DNA of 64,000 nucleotides from Aliiglaciecola sp041538045 (lineage in GTDB: Bacteria > Pseudomonadota > Gammaproteobacteria > Enterobacterales > Alteromonadaceae). The position numbers and the translations under genes were made by a program. This document shows, in pieces, positions 34,971 to 45,128 of this stretch (the stretch's first letter is position 1; every line of letters begins with the position of its first letter). The stretch is taken from assembly GCF_041538045.1 (NCBI RefSeq), contig NZ_JBGOSE010000003.1, forward strand, positions 124,001 to 188,000, read 5' to 3'. The notes beneath the pieces were generated by a model, which was not told where the DNA came from, did no database searches, and worked only from the letters and a program-made list of their open reading frames with translations.

Positions 34971-36440
34971 TTAACCTAAGCGGTAATTAGGTGCTTCTTT
35001 AGTGATGCTAACATCATGCACATGGGATTCACCCATACCTGCAGCTGTTACCTTCACAAACTGTGGTTTAGTGCGCAAAATATCAATGGTAGCACTACCA
35101 GTAAGTCCCATTGCTGAGCGCAAGCCACCCATTTGTTGATGGATAATAGTGGAAATTGGGCCTTTGTAAGCAACACGACCTTCAATCCCCTCTGGCACCA
35201 TTTTTTCTTCCGATTTAGTATCTTGGAAATAACGGTCAGAAGAACCATGACTTTGATTCATTGCGCCAAGTGAGCCCATACCGCGGTAAGACTTATAATA
35301 ACGTCCTTGGTACAACTCTACTTCCCCTGGCGCTTCTTCAGTTCCAGCCAGCATACTACCCACCATGACACAACTTGCGCCTGCCACTAATGCTTTCGCA
35401 ATATCCCCAGAAAAACGAATACCACCGTCAGCAATTACCGGAATATCTCTTCCCTCAAGGGCTTCTACAGCGTCTGCAACGGCAGTGATTTGCGGAACAC
35501 CACAACCGGTAACAATACGTGTAGTACATATTGAACCAGGTCCGATACCTACTTTCACCGCATTAACGCCTGCGTCAGCTAAGGCTAATGCACCATCAGC
35601 CGTTGCCACATTTCCGGCAATAATTTGTAAATCAGGAAATGTTTTACGAGTGGTTGCGACACGATCAAGCACACCTTGTGAATGACCATGAGATGTATCA
35701 ATCAATAACACATCCACACCAGCTTCGACTAAGGCTTGAATACGGTCTTCAGTACCTGGTCCTACGCCAACGGCTGCACCGACTCGTAAACGACCTAACT
35801 CGTCTTTACACGCATTCGGTTTATTTTCTGCTTTTTGGAAATCTTTAACCGTGATCATGCCTTTGAGTTTGAATGCATCATCTACAACCAGAATTTTTTC
35901 AACTCGGTGTTCATGCATCAACTCTAAAACTTCATCAGATGCAGCACCTTCAGGCACTGTTACTAAGCGTTCTTTGGGTGTCATTACGCTAGACACTGGT
36001 TGATCAAGTTTATTTTCGAAACGTAAGTCACGGCCAGTTACAATGCCGATAAGGTTATTATCGTCATCTACCACTGGAAAACCTGAGAAACCATGATGTT
36101 TACTCAGTGTATTGATTTCACCTAGAGTGGCTTGTGAACTTACCGTTACAGGGTCAGATACCACACCACTTTCGTACTTCTTAACGGCACGAACATGGTT
36201 GGCCTGCTCTTCAATGGCCATATTTTTGTGGATGAATCCCATTCCGCCTTCTTGAGCAAGAGCAATAGCTAACCGTGCCTCAGAAACTGTATCCATGGCG
36301 GCAGAGATTAATGGGATATTCAATGATACACTGCTGGTTAATCTGGTGCGCAGATCGGCAGTGTGAGGTAACACAGTGGAGTGCCCAGGAACTAAGAGTA
36401 CATCATCAAAAGTCAGGGCTTCTTTAGCAATCCTCAACAT
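34971..36440 (-). CDS. guaB: IMP dehydrogenase GuaB
   Basis: GuaB oxidises IMP to XMP with NAD+, the committed step to GMP. The 489 residues form a TIM barrel interrupted by two CBS domains (about 93-205). Catalytic Cys305 lies in GPGSICTTRIVTG, and the mobile flap has YRGMGSLGAM. It is first in guaB-guaA and divergent from xseA, as in E. coli. The 288-bp divergent gap showed no named operator. Confidence 0.98.
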   Translation of the reverse strand: MLRIAKEALTFDDVLLVPGHSTVLPHTADLRTRLTSSVSLNIPLISAAMDTVSEARLAIALAQEGGMGFIHKNMAIEEQANHVRAVKKYESGVVSDPVTVSSQATLGEINTLSKHHGFSGFPVVDDDNNLIGIVTGRDLRFENKLDQPVSSVMTPKERLVTVPEGAASDEVLELMHEHRVEKILVVDDAFKLKGMITVKDFQKAENKPNACKDELGRLRVGAAVGVGPGTEDRIQALVEAGVDVLLIDTSHGHSQGVLDRVATTRKTFPDLQIIAGNVATADGALALADAGVNAVKVGIGPGSICTTRIVTGCGVPQITAVADAVEALEGRDIPVIADGGIRFSGDIAKALVAGASCVMVGSMLAGTEEAPGEVELYQGRYYKSYRGMGSLGAMNQSHGSSDRYFQDTKSEEKMVPEGIEGRVAYKGPISTIIHQQMGGLRSAMGLTGSATIDILRTKPQFVKVTAAGMGESHVHDVSITKEAPNYRLG

Positions 36441-36728
36441 GCAATTACACCTATATTTAGCGGGTTTTAATTGCGGCGTGATTGTAGCGGTTTTGCGTTA
36501 TCAGGTAAACTGAATTTGTAGTAAAATTTCAAAAGTTTTTGCGGTTAATCTGGTTAACGTACAGATTTATTTGCATTATCTCCCATTCTACTCAAAATAG
36601 TGCCATTAAAACGTAGTAAAAATAGGTGCAAAACTTTACTGTTGTGTTTATTTTTTGTGAAGCTCAATGCTTAAGAATATTATAAGTGGCTGGAGTCAAA
36701 GCAATTCAGCATTATCGTTAAGGATTTT

Positions 36729-38072
36729 ATGCCAAACCAATCTAATCCCTCCAAAAATATATTTACTGTTAGCCAATTAAATCGACTTGCGCGCTCTGTG
36801 TTAGAGTCTCAAATTGGTCAAATTTGGTTGTCTGCAGAGATATCAAATTTTGTCGCAGCTGCGTCTGGGCATTGGTACTTCACCCTCAAAGATGCTCGTT
36901 CTCAAGTAAAAGCAGCGATGTTTCGCGGTGCAAATTCACGGATTAAAGTACGTCCTAAAGAGGGTGACAAAATATTGGTTCGTGCTTCAGTGGGTTTATA
37001 CGAAGCCCGTGGAGATTATCAGATTATTGTTGATTTCATGGAGCCTGAAGGCGAAGGGCAATTAAAACAACAATTTGAAATGCTTAAAGTCAAACTGGCC
37101 GCAGAAGGTCTATTTTCTACTGAACACAAAAAATCATTGCCTGAGACCATTCAACGTGTGGGGGTCATCACCTCTGCCACAGGGGCGGCACTGCACGACA
37201 TATTAACCGTATTAAAGCGCCGTAACCCTCTAATTTCAGTAATTGTTTACCCGTCACAAGTACAAGGGGAGTTAGCCCCATTTCAGCTGTGCCAAGCCAT
37301 AGACAAAGCTGTTTTACGTAATGAAGTAGACGTTCTAGTGATAGGTCGTGGGGGTGGCTCTTTAGAGGATTTATGGTGCTTTAACGATGAGACGGTCGCT
37401 CGTCGACTCTTTTCATGTGGGATCCCAACCATTAGTGCCGTAGGTCATGAAGTGGATGTAACCATCGCTGACTTTGTTGCCGATGTGCGCGCTCCCACTC
37501 CTTCAGCGGCGGCTGAGTTGGTCAGTACAGACATGTTAGAAGTGCTGCAAAGCATACAAAGCTTAAAGTCTCGATTGCATCGAAGCATGGTCGGCCAAAC
37601 TCAATTTCACAAGCACAGATCGCAAATCGTTAGCCAGCAGTTAAAAGCCCTGCATCCAGAAAATCGAATCAAGCAACAAACACAACACTTAGATCAGATG
37701 CAAATATTACTAACCCACCGTATGAAACGCAGGTTAGAAGAAAGCGCAAACAGTTTGAATGGCATAAGCCAACGATTGCAGAATCGTTCACCTATAGATA
37801 GGTTGGAAAGGTTAACGGAAACGAACCAGAATCTGATTAAACAATTGAAAAAGTCCACAACCAACCTGTTGGTGAATAAACAACTTCAATTAGCCAAAGC
37901 GTCTGAGCTGCTTGATAGTGTCAGCCCGCTTTCAACCCTATCCCGCGGCTATAGCATTACCTATAAAGACAATGAAATTGTCAAAAGCAGTGCGCAATTG
38001 CAACCAAATGATGAGATTACCACTCAGTTTCATGATGGTTCAGTTAGTAGCAAAGTCACAGGTAAAAACTAG
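36729..38072 (+). CDS. xseA: Exodeoxyribonuclease VII large subunit XseA
   Basis: XseA is the catalytic subunit of exonuclease VII, which degrades single-stranded DNA from both ends. The 447 residues carry an N-terminal OB fold (about 10-105). The catalytic domain has VGVITSATGAALHDIL, DVLVIGRGGGSLEDLW and AVGHEVDVTIADFVAD with APTPSAAAE. A long coiled coil (about 265-390) precedes the C-terminal SPLSTLSRGYSI segment. The small subunit xseB is not in the window. Confidence 0.97.
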   Translation: MPNQSNPSKNIFTVSQLNRLARSVLESQIGQIWLSAEISNFVAAASGHWYFTLKDARSQVKAAMFRGANSRIKVRPKEGDKILVRASVGLYEARGDYQIIVDFMEPEGEGQLKQQFEMLKVKLAAEGLFSTEHKKSLPETIQRVGVITSATGAALHDILTVLKRRNPLISVIVYPSQVQGELAPFQLCQAIDKAVLRNEVDVLVIGRGGGSLEDLWCFNDETVARRLFSCGIPTISAVGHEVDVTIADFVADVRAPTPSAAAELVSTDMLEVLQSIQSLKSRLHRSMVGQTQFHKHRSQIVSQQLKALHPENRIKQQTQHLDQMQILLTHRMKRRLEESANSLNGISQRLQNRSPIDRLERLTETNQNLIKQLKKSTTNLLVNKQLQLAKASELLDSVSPLSTLSRGYSITYKDNEIVKSSAQLQPNDEITTQFHDGSVSSKVTGKN

Positions 38073-38086
38073 CAGGGGAAAAGTAA

Positions 38087-38122
38087 CAGTCACAGACAGT
38101 GCTTTTTGACTATCTGTGACTG
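38087..38122. terminator. Hairpin between convergent xseA and der
   Basis: CAGTCACAGA and TCTGTGACTG form a perfect 10-bp stem with a 16-nt loop. T-tails are weak on both sides. Confidence 0.5.
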
Positions 38123-38144
38123 ACAAATTCAACTATTGAAGCCA

Positions 38145-39590
38145 TTAAGGCTTTTTGTGATGGGTCATTAATCGTTTACGTTTGCGCTGTTGTGATAGGG
38201 TAAGTTTGTTGGTTTTACCTTCAAATGGATTAGCGCCCTCTTTGAACTCGACCCGGATTGGTGTTCCCATGGTTTGGAGTGATTTACGATAGTAATTCAT
38301 CATATAGCGTTTGTAGGCTGATGGTAAATCTTCAACTTGGTTACCGTGAATAATGATCACCGGTGGGTTATACCCTCCAGCATGGGCATATTTCATTTTC
38401 ACTCTGCGACCACGAACCATAGGCGGCTGATGATCTTCTTGAGCCATTTCCATAATGCGGGTCAGCATAGAAGTGTTGATACGTTTAGTTGCAGATGCAT
38501 AAGCTTCTTGCACAGATTCGAATAAGTGCCCTACTCCAGTGCCATGTAACGCAGAGATAAAGTGAACTCTGGCAAAGTCGACAAAACCTAAACGACGGTC
38601 TAATTCTCGTTTAATATCATCCTTAACATCTTTTGATAAACCATCCCACTTATTTACCGCTATCACCAACGAGCGCCCTGCATTGAGTACAAAGCCAAGT
38701 AAGCTCAAGTCTTGATCCGCAATACCTTCTCTGGCATCGATACACAATAAAACAACATTAGCCTCTTCAATGGCTTGTAAGGTTTTAATAATGGAGAACT
38801 TTTCTACCGCATCAGACACTTTTTTACGCTTTCTAACCCCGGCAGTATCAATCAATACATATTCGCGATCGTCTCGTTCCATTGGAATGAAAATACTGTC
38901 TCGGGTCGTACCTGGCATATCAAATACCACAACCCGTTCTTCACCTAAAATGCGGTTAGTTAATGTGGACTTACCCACGTTAGGTTTGCCGACAATTGCC
39001 AGTTTAATGGGTAAGCTTTGTAAACGAAGTAATTCAGCTTCGGCATTTTCCCCATCATCATCGCGAGCAACTTCGGGGATGTGCATATCAGGATACAGCT
39101 TTTCAATGGGCTTTAACGACTTTTCAAGGAGTTGAGTAACCCCTCGACCGTGAGCCGCTGCTACTTGTGAAACATCACCTAACCCTAAAGAATAGAACTC
39201 TGCAGTTTCACTGTCACCGTCAATGCCATCCACTTTGTTAGCGACCACATAAACGGTTTTTTCTTGTTTACGCAAATGATTAGCAATACCAATATCGGCA
39301 GGCGTCAAACCGGCTCTAGCATCCACCAAAAACAACACCACATGAGCTTCATCTATGGCTAACAATGATTGCTCGGCCATCTCTGCATCAATACCCTGCT
39401 CATCACCACTTATACCGCCGGTATCTACCACTATAAACTGTAAGCCTTCATATTTGGCTTGACCATATTTTCGGTCACGAGTTAATCCTGGATAGTCAGC
39501 AACCAAGGCATCTCGACTATTAGTTAGTCGATTAAATAAAGTAGATTTTCCCACGTTAGGGCGACCAACGAGAGCGATGACAGGTAACAT
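38145..39590 (-). CDS. der: Ribosome-assembly GTPase Der (EngA)
   Basis: Der is a tandem GTPase required for 50S subunit maturation. The 481 residues have two G domains, with P-loops GRPNVGKST (9-17) and GKPNVGKST (201-209), G3 motifs DTGG and DTAG, and NKxD motifs NKVD and NKWD. A KH-like C-terminal domain and a basic tail (LSQQRKRKRLMTHHKK) follow. A terminator separates it from bamB, so it appears to have its own promoter. Confidence 0.98.
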   Translation of the reverse strand: MLPVIALVGRPNVGKSTLFNRLTNSRDALVADYPGLTRDRKYGQAKYEGLQFIVVDTGGISGDEQGIDAEMAEQSLLAIDEAHVVLFLVDARAGLTPADIGIANHLRKQEKTVYVVANKVDGIDGDSETAEFYSLGLGDVSQVAAAHGRGVTQLLEKSLKPIEKLYPDMHIPEVARDDDGENAEAELLRLQSLPIKLAIVGKPNVGKSTLTNRILGEERVVVFDMPGTTRDSIFIPMERDDREYVLIDTAGVRKRKKVSDAVEKFSIIKTLQAIEEANVVLLCIDAREGIADQDLSLLGFVLNAGRSLVIAVNKWDGLSKDVKDDIKRELDRRLGFVDFARVHFISALHGTGVGHLFESVQEAYASATKRINTSMLTRIMEMAQEDHQPPMVRGRRVKMKYAHAGGYNPPVIIIHGNQVEDLPSAYKRYMMNYYRKSLQTMGTPIRVEFKEGANPFEGKTNKLTLSQQRKRKRLMTHHKKP

Positions 39591-39604
39591 ATTTTCATTC
39601 CAAT

Positions 39605-39648
39605 AAAAAAGTTACGGCTCAAGTATCTAAATTAGATAGTTGAGCCGT
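39605..39648 (-). terminator. Long-stem terminator of the bamB operon
   Basis: ACGGCTCAA/TTGAGCCGT extends, past one mismatch, into TATCTAA/TTAGATA. The minus strand then reads AACTTTTTTATT. Confidence 0.85.
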
Positions 39649-39759
39649 TATTAGTTTGTACTTAGGCTATGAAGTCCAGTATCTTGCTAGCAACCTATTC
39701 CTTGCTAGTTAATATCTGTGAACTTACACAATCGATGAAGTCAAATCAACAAAAGTTAA

Positions 39760-40998
39760 TTAGATTATAGGGACTTCAATGGCAACTAGTTCACCATCTC
39801 TGGTCTGGGTATAAATTTTATCGCCAAAAGCAACTGGGGCGACATAAATCCCTTCATCTACATCATCACCACCTACATCCATACGCGACACTATAGTGCC
39901 ATCGGTTTTATCTAACCAATGTAAATAACCATACTTATCGCCTACTACCATGTATTTGCCGATAGGTTCAGGTGATGTAAGATTGCGTTTTTTAAGGCTG
40001 CCTTGACTCCACAACTCAACGCCGTTGCGTCTGTCGATGGCATAGATATTACTATTCTTATCAGTCACAAACAGGCTATTGCCATCAATCCCTAAACGTC
40101 TGTAGGAATTATATTCACGTTTCCAAATAATTCGTCCACTGCGCAACTCAACTGCAGCTAAGGTTCCATCAAAGGAAATAATATAAACGTTCGGCCCAAC
40201 AACTAAGGGTTGGCTATCGATATCAACGATACGTTCCAACTCCGTTGCACCTGAAGGAGCTGAGATGGTTTGTTCCCAAGCAGTTTGACCACTACCTAGA
40301 ATGTTCACAACCAACTTGCCAGTAGCAGTACCAACTAACGCACCACCATTTACAGCGACAGGGGCAGAAATACCTCTTAAACTCAATGCTGGCACATCAG
40401 ATTCAAACATCCACATTTGTTCGCCAGTATTTGCATCTAGCGCAAAAAGAGTACCTGAACCGGTATTAACCAACACTACGTTTTCATCAACGGCGGGAGA
40501 AGCAATAATTTCACCACGAACTTGGGTAACCCATTTGGTTTCACCAGTGTTTGCATCTAACGCATAAACTTCGCCGTTTTCAGAGCCCAAAAATACAGTT
40601 TCATATATAACTGTGAGACCGCCGGAAATTTTAGCCGTGACACCATCAGACCATAAATTAGTGATAAAACTGTACCAGCTATCGTTAGGATACTCGGCAA
40701 AATCACGTTTCCAAACCTGCTTACCTGATTCTAGATCGAAAGCTGCAACGGTACCTTGTCGACTTGCTGCAAAGACTTTGTCATAGGCAACCGCTGGACG
40801 TAATCTTGAATAGAATTTATCGATTCCTCCAGCAAGATCTTTTGACCAAAGCTGGGTAGCAGTAAACTTAGCATCAATTGGTTTTAGGGTGCGAATTTCA
40901 ATTTCTTCGTCGTCCATGAACCAGCCAGAAATAGTTGAACAACCTGCTAGTGTCATTACACTTACGAATGTAATCACTTTAATCCAACTTAAACCCAT
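39760..40998 (-). CDS. bamB: Outer-membrane assembly lipoprotein BamB
   Basis: BamB is the beta-propeller lipoprotein of the BAM complex that inserts outer-membrane proteins. The lipobox LAGC follows a short signal. The rest is an eight-bladed PQQ-type propeller with repeated units such as YALDANTGETKWV, FALDANTGEQMWMF and YAIDRRNGVELWS. I chose the ATG at MGLSWIKV, 7 bp after the yfgM stop. An ATG 15 nt upstream overlaps yfgM and is also possible. It is in an operon with yfgM and hisS. Confidence 0.95.
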   Translation of the reverse strand: MGLSWIKVITFVSVMTLAGCSTISGWFMDDEEIEIRTLKPIDAKFTATQLWSKDLAGGIDKFYSRLRPAVAYDKVFAASRQGTVAAFDLESGKQVWKRDFAEYPNDSWYSFITNLWSDGVTAKISGGLTVIYETVFLGSENGEVYALDANTGETKWVTQVRGEIIASPAVDENVVLVNTGSGTLFALDANTGEQMWMFESDVPALSLRGISAPVAVNGGALVGTATGKLVVNILGSGQTAWEQTISAPSGATELERIVDIDSQPLVVGPNVYIISFDGTLAAVELRSGRIIWKREYNSYRRLGIDGNSLFVTDKNSNIYAIDRRNGVELWSQGSLKKRNLTSPEPIGKYMVVGDKYGYLHWLDKTDGTIVSRMDVGGDDVDEGIYVAPVAFGDKIYTQTRDGELVAIEVPII

Positions 40999-41005
40999 AC
41001 TGATA

Positions 41006-41620
41006 CTACCCATTTATAACAACCGCTAAATTATCTAACTTCATTTTAACAGGCTGATTACCGGCATTCGCTTCTAACGATGCGGTATAAGCTTCTTTGG
41101 CAGCGTCAAAATTAGATTGGTTGAAGTAAACATCACCTTTAATTTCTTCTACTTGAGCAATGAAGGCGGGTTGAGTCACTAAATCTAGGCTTGCTAAAGC
41201 TTGATCGAATTGATTTAACGAATTCTGTACTCTTGCCAAGCGCAAATTAGCAACGCTTTTTAGTGCTGCGTCTTGAGCGTTATTTGCTGCAAATTTTAAA
41301 TGGTCGACAGCTTTTTCTAATTCACCACTTTCAACGGCTAATTTAGCCAGCTGCAATGCGGTTAAAATAGAGTATCCACCTTCGTTACTTTCAACAAAAG
41401 CTTCTGCTTTTTGCGTATTTTCAGAAGTTAACGTAGTGCTTAATTGTTCGTAAGATAATGATGCCGCTTCTTTTGCTGCAATTTGAGTATCGTTGTAATA
41501 TCTCCAACCATACAAACCACCTACACCTAATACTACGCCAACCGCAATCGCCAAGCCATTCTCACGCCAAAAACGCTTAATCGCTTCGACTTGTTGTTCT
41601 TCTGTTGCAAACTCTTCCAT
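41006..41620 (-). CDS. yfgM: YfgM: SecYEG-associated TPR chaperone
   Basis: YfgM is a single-pass inner-membrane protein that in E. coli associates with SecYEG and PpiD and helps periplasmic folding. The 204 residues start MEEFATEEQQVEAIKRFW. One membrane helix follows (about 23-42, LAIAVGVVLGVGGLYGW), and then a periplasmic TPR-like helical domain. It lies between hisS and bamB as in E. coli. Confidence 0.93.
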   Translation of the reverse strand: MEEFATEEQQVEAIKRFWRENGLAIAVGVVLGVGGLYGWRYYNDTQIAAKEAASLSYEQLSTTLTSENTQKAEAFVESNEGGYSILTALQLAKLAVESGELEKAVDHLKFAANNAQDAALKSVANLRLARVQNSLNQFDQALASLDLVTQPAFIAQVEEIKGDVYFNQSNFDAAKEAYTASLEANAGNQPVKMKLDNLAVVING

Positions 41621-41664
41621 TTAATTTTCCTCGTACAAGCTGTAATAGGTAATTGTACTTTATC

Positions 41665-42945
41665 TTATTTTGTAAAATATTGAGCTAAAACTGTGTCCAA
41701 TTCAGCACTGGCTACTGTTACCTGCGGAATGTCTTCACGAAGATATTTAACCATTACTTTATGTTCATTCATTTCGTTTTCACCAATCACTAACACTATT
41801 GGTGCACCGCTCTTATCAGCGCGTTTCATCTGTTTTTTTAAGTTTCCGCCACCACAATGTAATTGCACTCGAAGCTGTGGAGAGGAATCTCTCAATTGCT
41901 CAGACAATTTCATGGCGTAAAGTTCCGTAGAATCACCAAGTGCGGTCACATAAATATCAACGGGATCAGGAACATCTGAGGTTAATTCTAATGTTTGTAA
42001 CATCAAAACTAGTCGCTCAATGCCCATTGCGAAGCCTACAGCCGAACTAGGTTTACCACCTAGTTGCTCAATTAAACCATCGTAACGACCTCCAGCACAG
42101 ACTGTACCTTGTGCACCTAGACTGTCAGTAACCCACTCAAAAACGGTACGGTTATAATAATCTAAACCGCGAACCAAACGAGGGTTAATTCGATAATCAA
42201 TTCCCATATCCGTTAACTTCGAGCACAGGGTCTCAAAATGCACTTTAGACTCATCATCCAAATACTCTAGTAAGGTTGGCGCATCTTTGATAGCCGCCTG
42301 AACATCAGGATTTTTGCTGTCTAGTACTCGCAGTGGATTTGACTCCAAACGGCGTAAACTATCCTCATCTAACTGAGATTTACGTGCCGTTAAGTACTCG
42401 ACTAGGGCATCACGGTAATTGGCTCTGGCTTGATTCGAACCTAATGAATTTAATTCCAAAGTAACTTGGTCACTGATTCCGAAGGCTTTCCAAAGGCGAG
42501 CACTCAGCAGAATCACTTCAACATCAATATCTGGGCCTTCAAGTCCAAAGGTCTCAATACCAAATTGATGAAACTGACGGTAACGTCCCTTTTGCGGGCG
42601 CTCGTGTCGGAACATGGGCCCCATATACCAAATACGTTGCTGTTGGTTGTAGATAAGACCATGTTGATTGCCCGCACGAACACAACTTGCGGTGTTTTCT
42701 GGACGAAGAGTTAAGCTGTCACCATTGCGATCTTCAAAAGTGTACATCTCTTTTTCAACGATATCAGTTACTTCACCGATGGAGCGCTTGAATAAGTCGG
42801 TACTTTCCACAATGGGAGTGCGCAACTCTTGATAGCCGTATGAGCTAACAACACTGCGAATTTTATTTTCTACCCATTGCCAAATACCTGAATCAGCGGG
42901 TAAGCAATCATTCATCCCGCGAACTGCTTGAATTTGTTTTGTCAC
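41665..42945 (-). CDS. hisS: Histidyl-tRNA synthetase HisS
   Basis: HisS charges tRNA-His. The 426-residue class II enzyme has motif 2 (WYMGPMFRHERPQKGRYRQF), the His-specific segments RGLDYYNRTVFEW and GGRYDGLIEQLGG, motif 3 (AVGFAMGIERLVL) and a C-terminal anticodon-binding domain (about 330-425). It is first in hisS-yfgM-bamB. The ispG terminator upstream implies that it has its own promoter. Confidence 0.97.
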   Translation of the reverse strand: MTKQIQAVRGMNDCLPADSGIWQWVENKIRSVVSSYGYQELRTPIVESTDLFKRSIGEVTDIVEKEMYTFEDRNGDSLTLRPENTASCVRAGNQHGLIYNQQQRIWYMGPMFRHERPQKGRYRQFHQFGIETFGLEGPDIDVEVILLSARLWKAFGISDQVTLELNSLGSNQARANYRDALVEYLTARKSQLDEDSLRRLESNPLRVLDSKNPDVQAAIKDAPTLLEYLDDESKVHFETLCSKLTDMGIDYRINPRLVRGLDYYNRTVFEWVTDSLGAQGTVCAGGRYDGLIEQLGGKPSSAVGFAMGIERLVLMLQTLELTSDVPDPVDIYVTALGDSTELYAMKLSEQLRDSSPQLRVQLHCGGGNLKKQMKRADKSGAPIVLVIGENEMNEHKVMVKYLREDIPQVTVASAELDTVLAQYFTK

Positions 42946-43003
42946 TAAATACGTACTCTGAAATTCGATTCTGTATTGGCTCTCAATTTGCCAATACCCT
43001 AAT

Positions 43004-43030
43004 AAAAAAGCCCCGTATTATAGGGGCTTT
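43004..43030 (-). terminator. Rho-independent terminator of the ispG operon
   Basis: AAAGCCCC pairs with GGGGCTTT over an 8-nt loop, and the minus strand continues TTTTTTATT. Confidence 0.9.
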
Positions 43031-43059
43031 GATAGTGGTGTTACAAGTGCTAAAAATAT

Positions 43060-44178
43060 TTAACCTACCTGCTTCACATCAATTTTTCGACTGGCGTCAA
43101 GTTGAGACGCCTTTGCTCTAATTCGTTTCTCTAATTGATCAACTAAATCATCATTTGATAAGCGTTCTTTTTGACGTTGTCCATCCAAATAAAAACCACT
43201 CATGTTACGGGCACCTGTTAGCCCTAAATCGGACACTTCCGCTTCACCAGGGCCATTTACTACACAACCAATAATTGATACATCCATGGGCGTTAAAATA
43301 TCTTCCACTCTTTGCTCGAGGGCATTTACCGTAGCAATCACATCAAACTCTTGGCGTGAGCAACTTGGACAAGCAATAAAGTTTATGCCCCTAGAACGGA
43401 TCCTCAGGGACTTCAAGATATCGAAACCAACTTTTATTTCTTCTATAGGATCTGCCGCCAGTGAGATACGAATGGTATCACCAATTCCCTCGGCTAATAA
43501 CATCCCCAAACCAACTGAGCTTTTCACCGCCCCAGAACGGAATCCGCCCGCCTCGGTGATCCCTAAATGCAAAGGTTGATCAATCTTTTTCGCTAACTCG
43601 CGATATGCACCAACGGCCAAAAATACATCTGAGGCTTTTACACTGACTTTAAACTGGTCAAAGTTCAGCTTGTCTAAAATATCCACATGACGCATGGCAG
43701 ACTCGACCAGTGCTTCTGGTGTTGGTTCTCCATATTTTTCTTGCAACTCTTTTTCCAAAGAGCCGCCATTTACACCAATACGAATAGGAATATTCTTATC
43801 TCTAGCGCAATCGACCACGGAACGAACACGCTCCATACTACCGATATTACCAGGATTAATACGTAAGCAATCTACTCCGTATTCAGCCACTTTTAAGGCA
43901 ATACGATAATCAAAATGAATGTCGGCAATCAGCGGCACATTCACTTGTTCTTTGATGAGTTTAAATGCTTCAGCCGCATCCATGGTAGGAACCGATACTC
44001 TAACAATTTCGCCGCCCACTGCAACAATACGATTAATTTGTGCAACTGTGGCATCAACATCTGTGGTGTGTGTATTAGTCATTGATTGCACCGCAATAGG
44101 TGCACCGTCTCCAATGGGAACATTGCCAACGTTAATACGGGTCGATTTACGACGTTTTATGGGAGATTCAGAAAACAT
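43060..44178 (-). CDS. ispG: 4-hydroxy-3-methylbut-2-enyl diphosphate synthase IspG
   Basis: IspG is the penultimate enzyme of the MEP isoprenoid pathway. It is a 4Fe-4S protein that opens the MEcPP ring. The 372 residues contain the cluster ligands Cys270, Cys273 and Cys305 with Glu312 (IACPSCSR and CVVNGPGEAE). The N-terminal TIM barrel has RIGVNGGSLE. It lies 14 bp after rodZ, in the usual pilF-rodZ-ispG block. It depends on Fe-S supply from the isc operon encoded nearby. Confidence 0.98.
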   Translation of the reverse strand: MFSESPIKRRKSTRINVGNVPIGDGAPIAVQSMTNTHTTDVDATVAQINRIVAVGGEIVRVSVPTMDAAEAFKLIKEQVNVPLIADIHFDYRIALKVAEYGVDCLRINPGNIGSMERVRSVVDCARDKNIPIRIGVNGGSLEKELQEKYGEPTPEALVESAMRHVDILDKLNFDQFKVSVKASDVFLAVGAYRELAKKIDQPLHLGITEAGGFRSGAVKSSVGLGMLLAEGIGDTIRISLAADPIEEIKVGFDILKSLRIRSRGINFIACPSCSRQEFDVIATVNALEQRVEDILTPMDVSIIGCVVNGPGEAEVSDLGLTGARNMSGFYLDGQRQKERLSNDDLVDQLEKRIRAKASQLDASRKIDVKQVG

Positions 44179-44192
44179 ATAAGTACCTTAAC

Positions 44193-45128
44193 CTATGAAG
44201 CAAATGGCAATGAGAATTTAGCTGACTTGCCCGCTTCAAAACGCGACATATCAACTAACACGCCATCATAACGAATCTGTACAACACTTGGCGCACCTAA
44301 TGTAACCTCGAAAGGCGCAACCCCAGAAACAGTCATCACCCGACCTTGCTTTTTAACACCATACGCAATGGCTTCACCCGTCGCATCTTTAAGGTTCATC
44401 CAGCAATTGTCAGAAAATTCAAATACCAATTCTATTTGGTTAGCCGGATTTTGCGGCTCGTCCGTTGCTATTTCAACATCAGTTTGTTGCGCAAGTTCAG
44501 CCACAACAGAATCATCTTCGTTGATTTCATTTTGCTCAGAGGCATTATCAACTTCTTCGCTAATTTGAGCACTAATGATCAAATCATCGGCTGTAGGTTC
44601 TTCAGAAAGATCAGTCTCTAAGCCATTATCGGGCAGGTTATCTTCAGTTGTTATATCTGTCGCCACTTGTTCTGCAATTGGCTCTGCAAGCTGATTAGTT
44701 TCGGTATTTGTATTATCAGTAGAGTCTTGCTGTAACCACCAAATCACGACTAAGGCTAATAGCGCAGCGATAATACCGTAAGTAATTAACATTAATCGGT
44801 CGTCACTGGCTTGTTTAGCTACGCGCTTTGAAAAGCTTTGTAATTTAGCGGGTTCTTTTTCTATTTCAGTTTGAGATGCAAACGCTTCAACAATAACCTG
44901 TTCATCCACATTTACTTGTTTTGCATATAACTTCAAATACCCCTTAATAAATGTCATGGAGATTTTGGGGTCGTATTCATCTGATTCAATTGATTCAATA
45001 ATATTCACTTTTAGGTGTAATTTATTGGCAATATCCAAAGATTTTAGCCCTAACTTGTCCCGCGCTTCCTTTAGAATCGCACCAGGTCCTTTCACGTTTA
45101 CGGGTTGTTCTTGCTGTTCTACTGTCAT
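44193..45128 (-). CDS. rodZ: Cytoskeletal anchor protein RodZ
   Basis: RodZ links MreB to the cell wall elongation machinery. The 311 residues contain a cytoplasmic helix-turn-helix (about 16-85, ARDKLGLKSLDIANKLHL) and one membrane helix (about 113-132). A long acidic periplasmic linker follows (about 133-220). The C-terminal domain is DUF4115-like (about 225-311, CWMNLKDATGEAIAYGVKKQG). Its start overlaps the pilF stop by 4 bp. Confidence 0.95.
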   Translation of the reverse strand: MTVEQQEQPVNVKGPGAILKEARDKLGLKSLDIANKLHLKVNIIESIESDEYDPKISMTFIKGYLKLYAKQVNVDEQVIVEAFASQTEIEKEPAKLQSFSKRVAKQASDDRLMLITYGIIAALLALVVIWWLQQDSTDNTNTETNQLAEPIAEQVATDITTEDNLPDNGLETDLSEEPTADDLIISAQISEEVDNASEQNEINEDDSVVAELAQQTDVEIATDEPQNPANQIELVFEFSDNCWMNLKDATGEAIAYGVKKQGRVMTVSGVAPFEVTLGAPSVVQIRYDGVLVDMSRFEAGKSAKFSLPFAS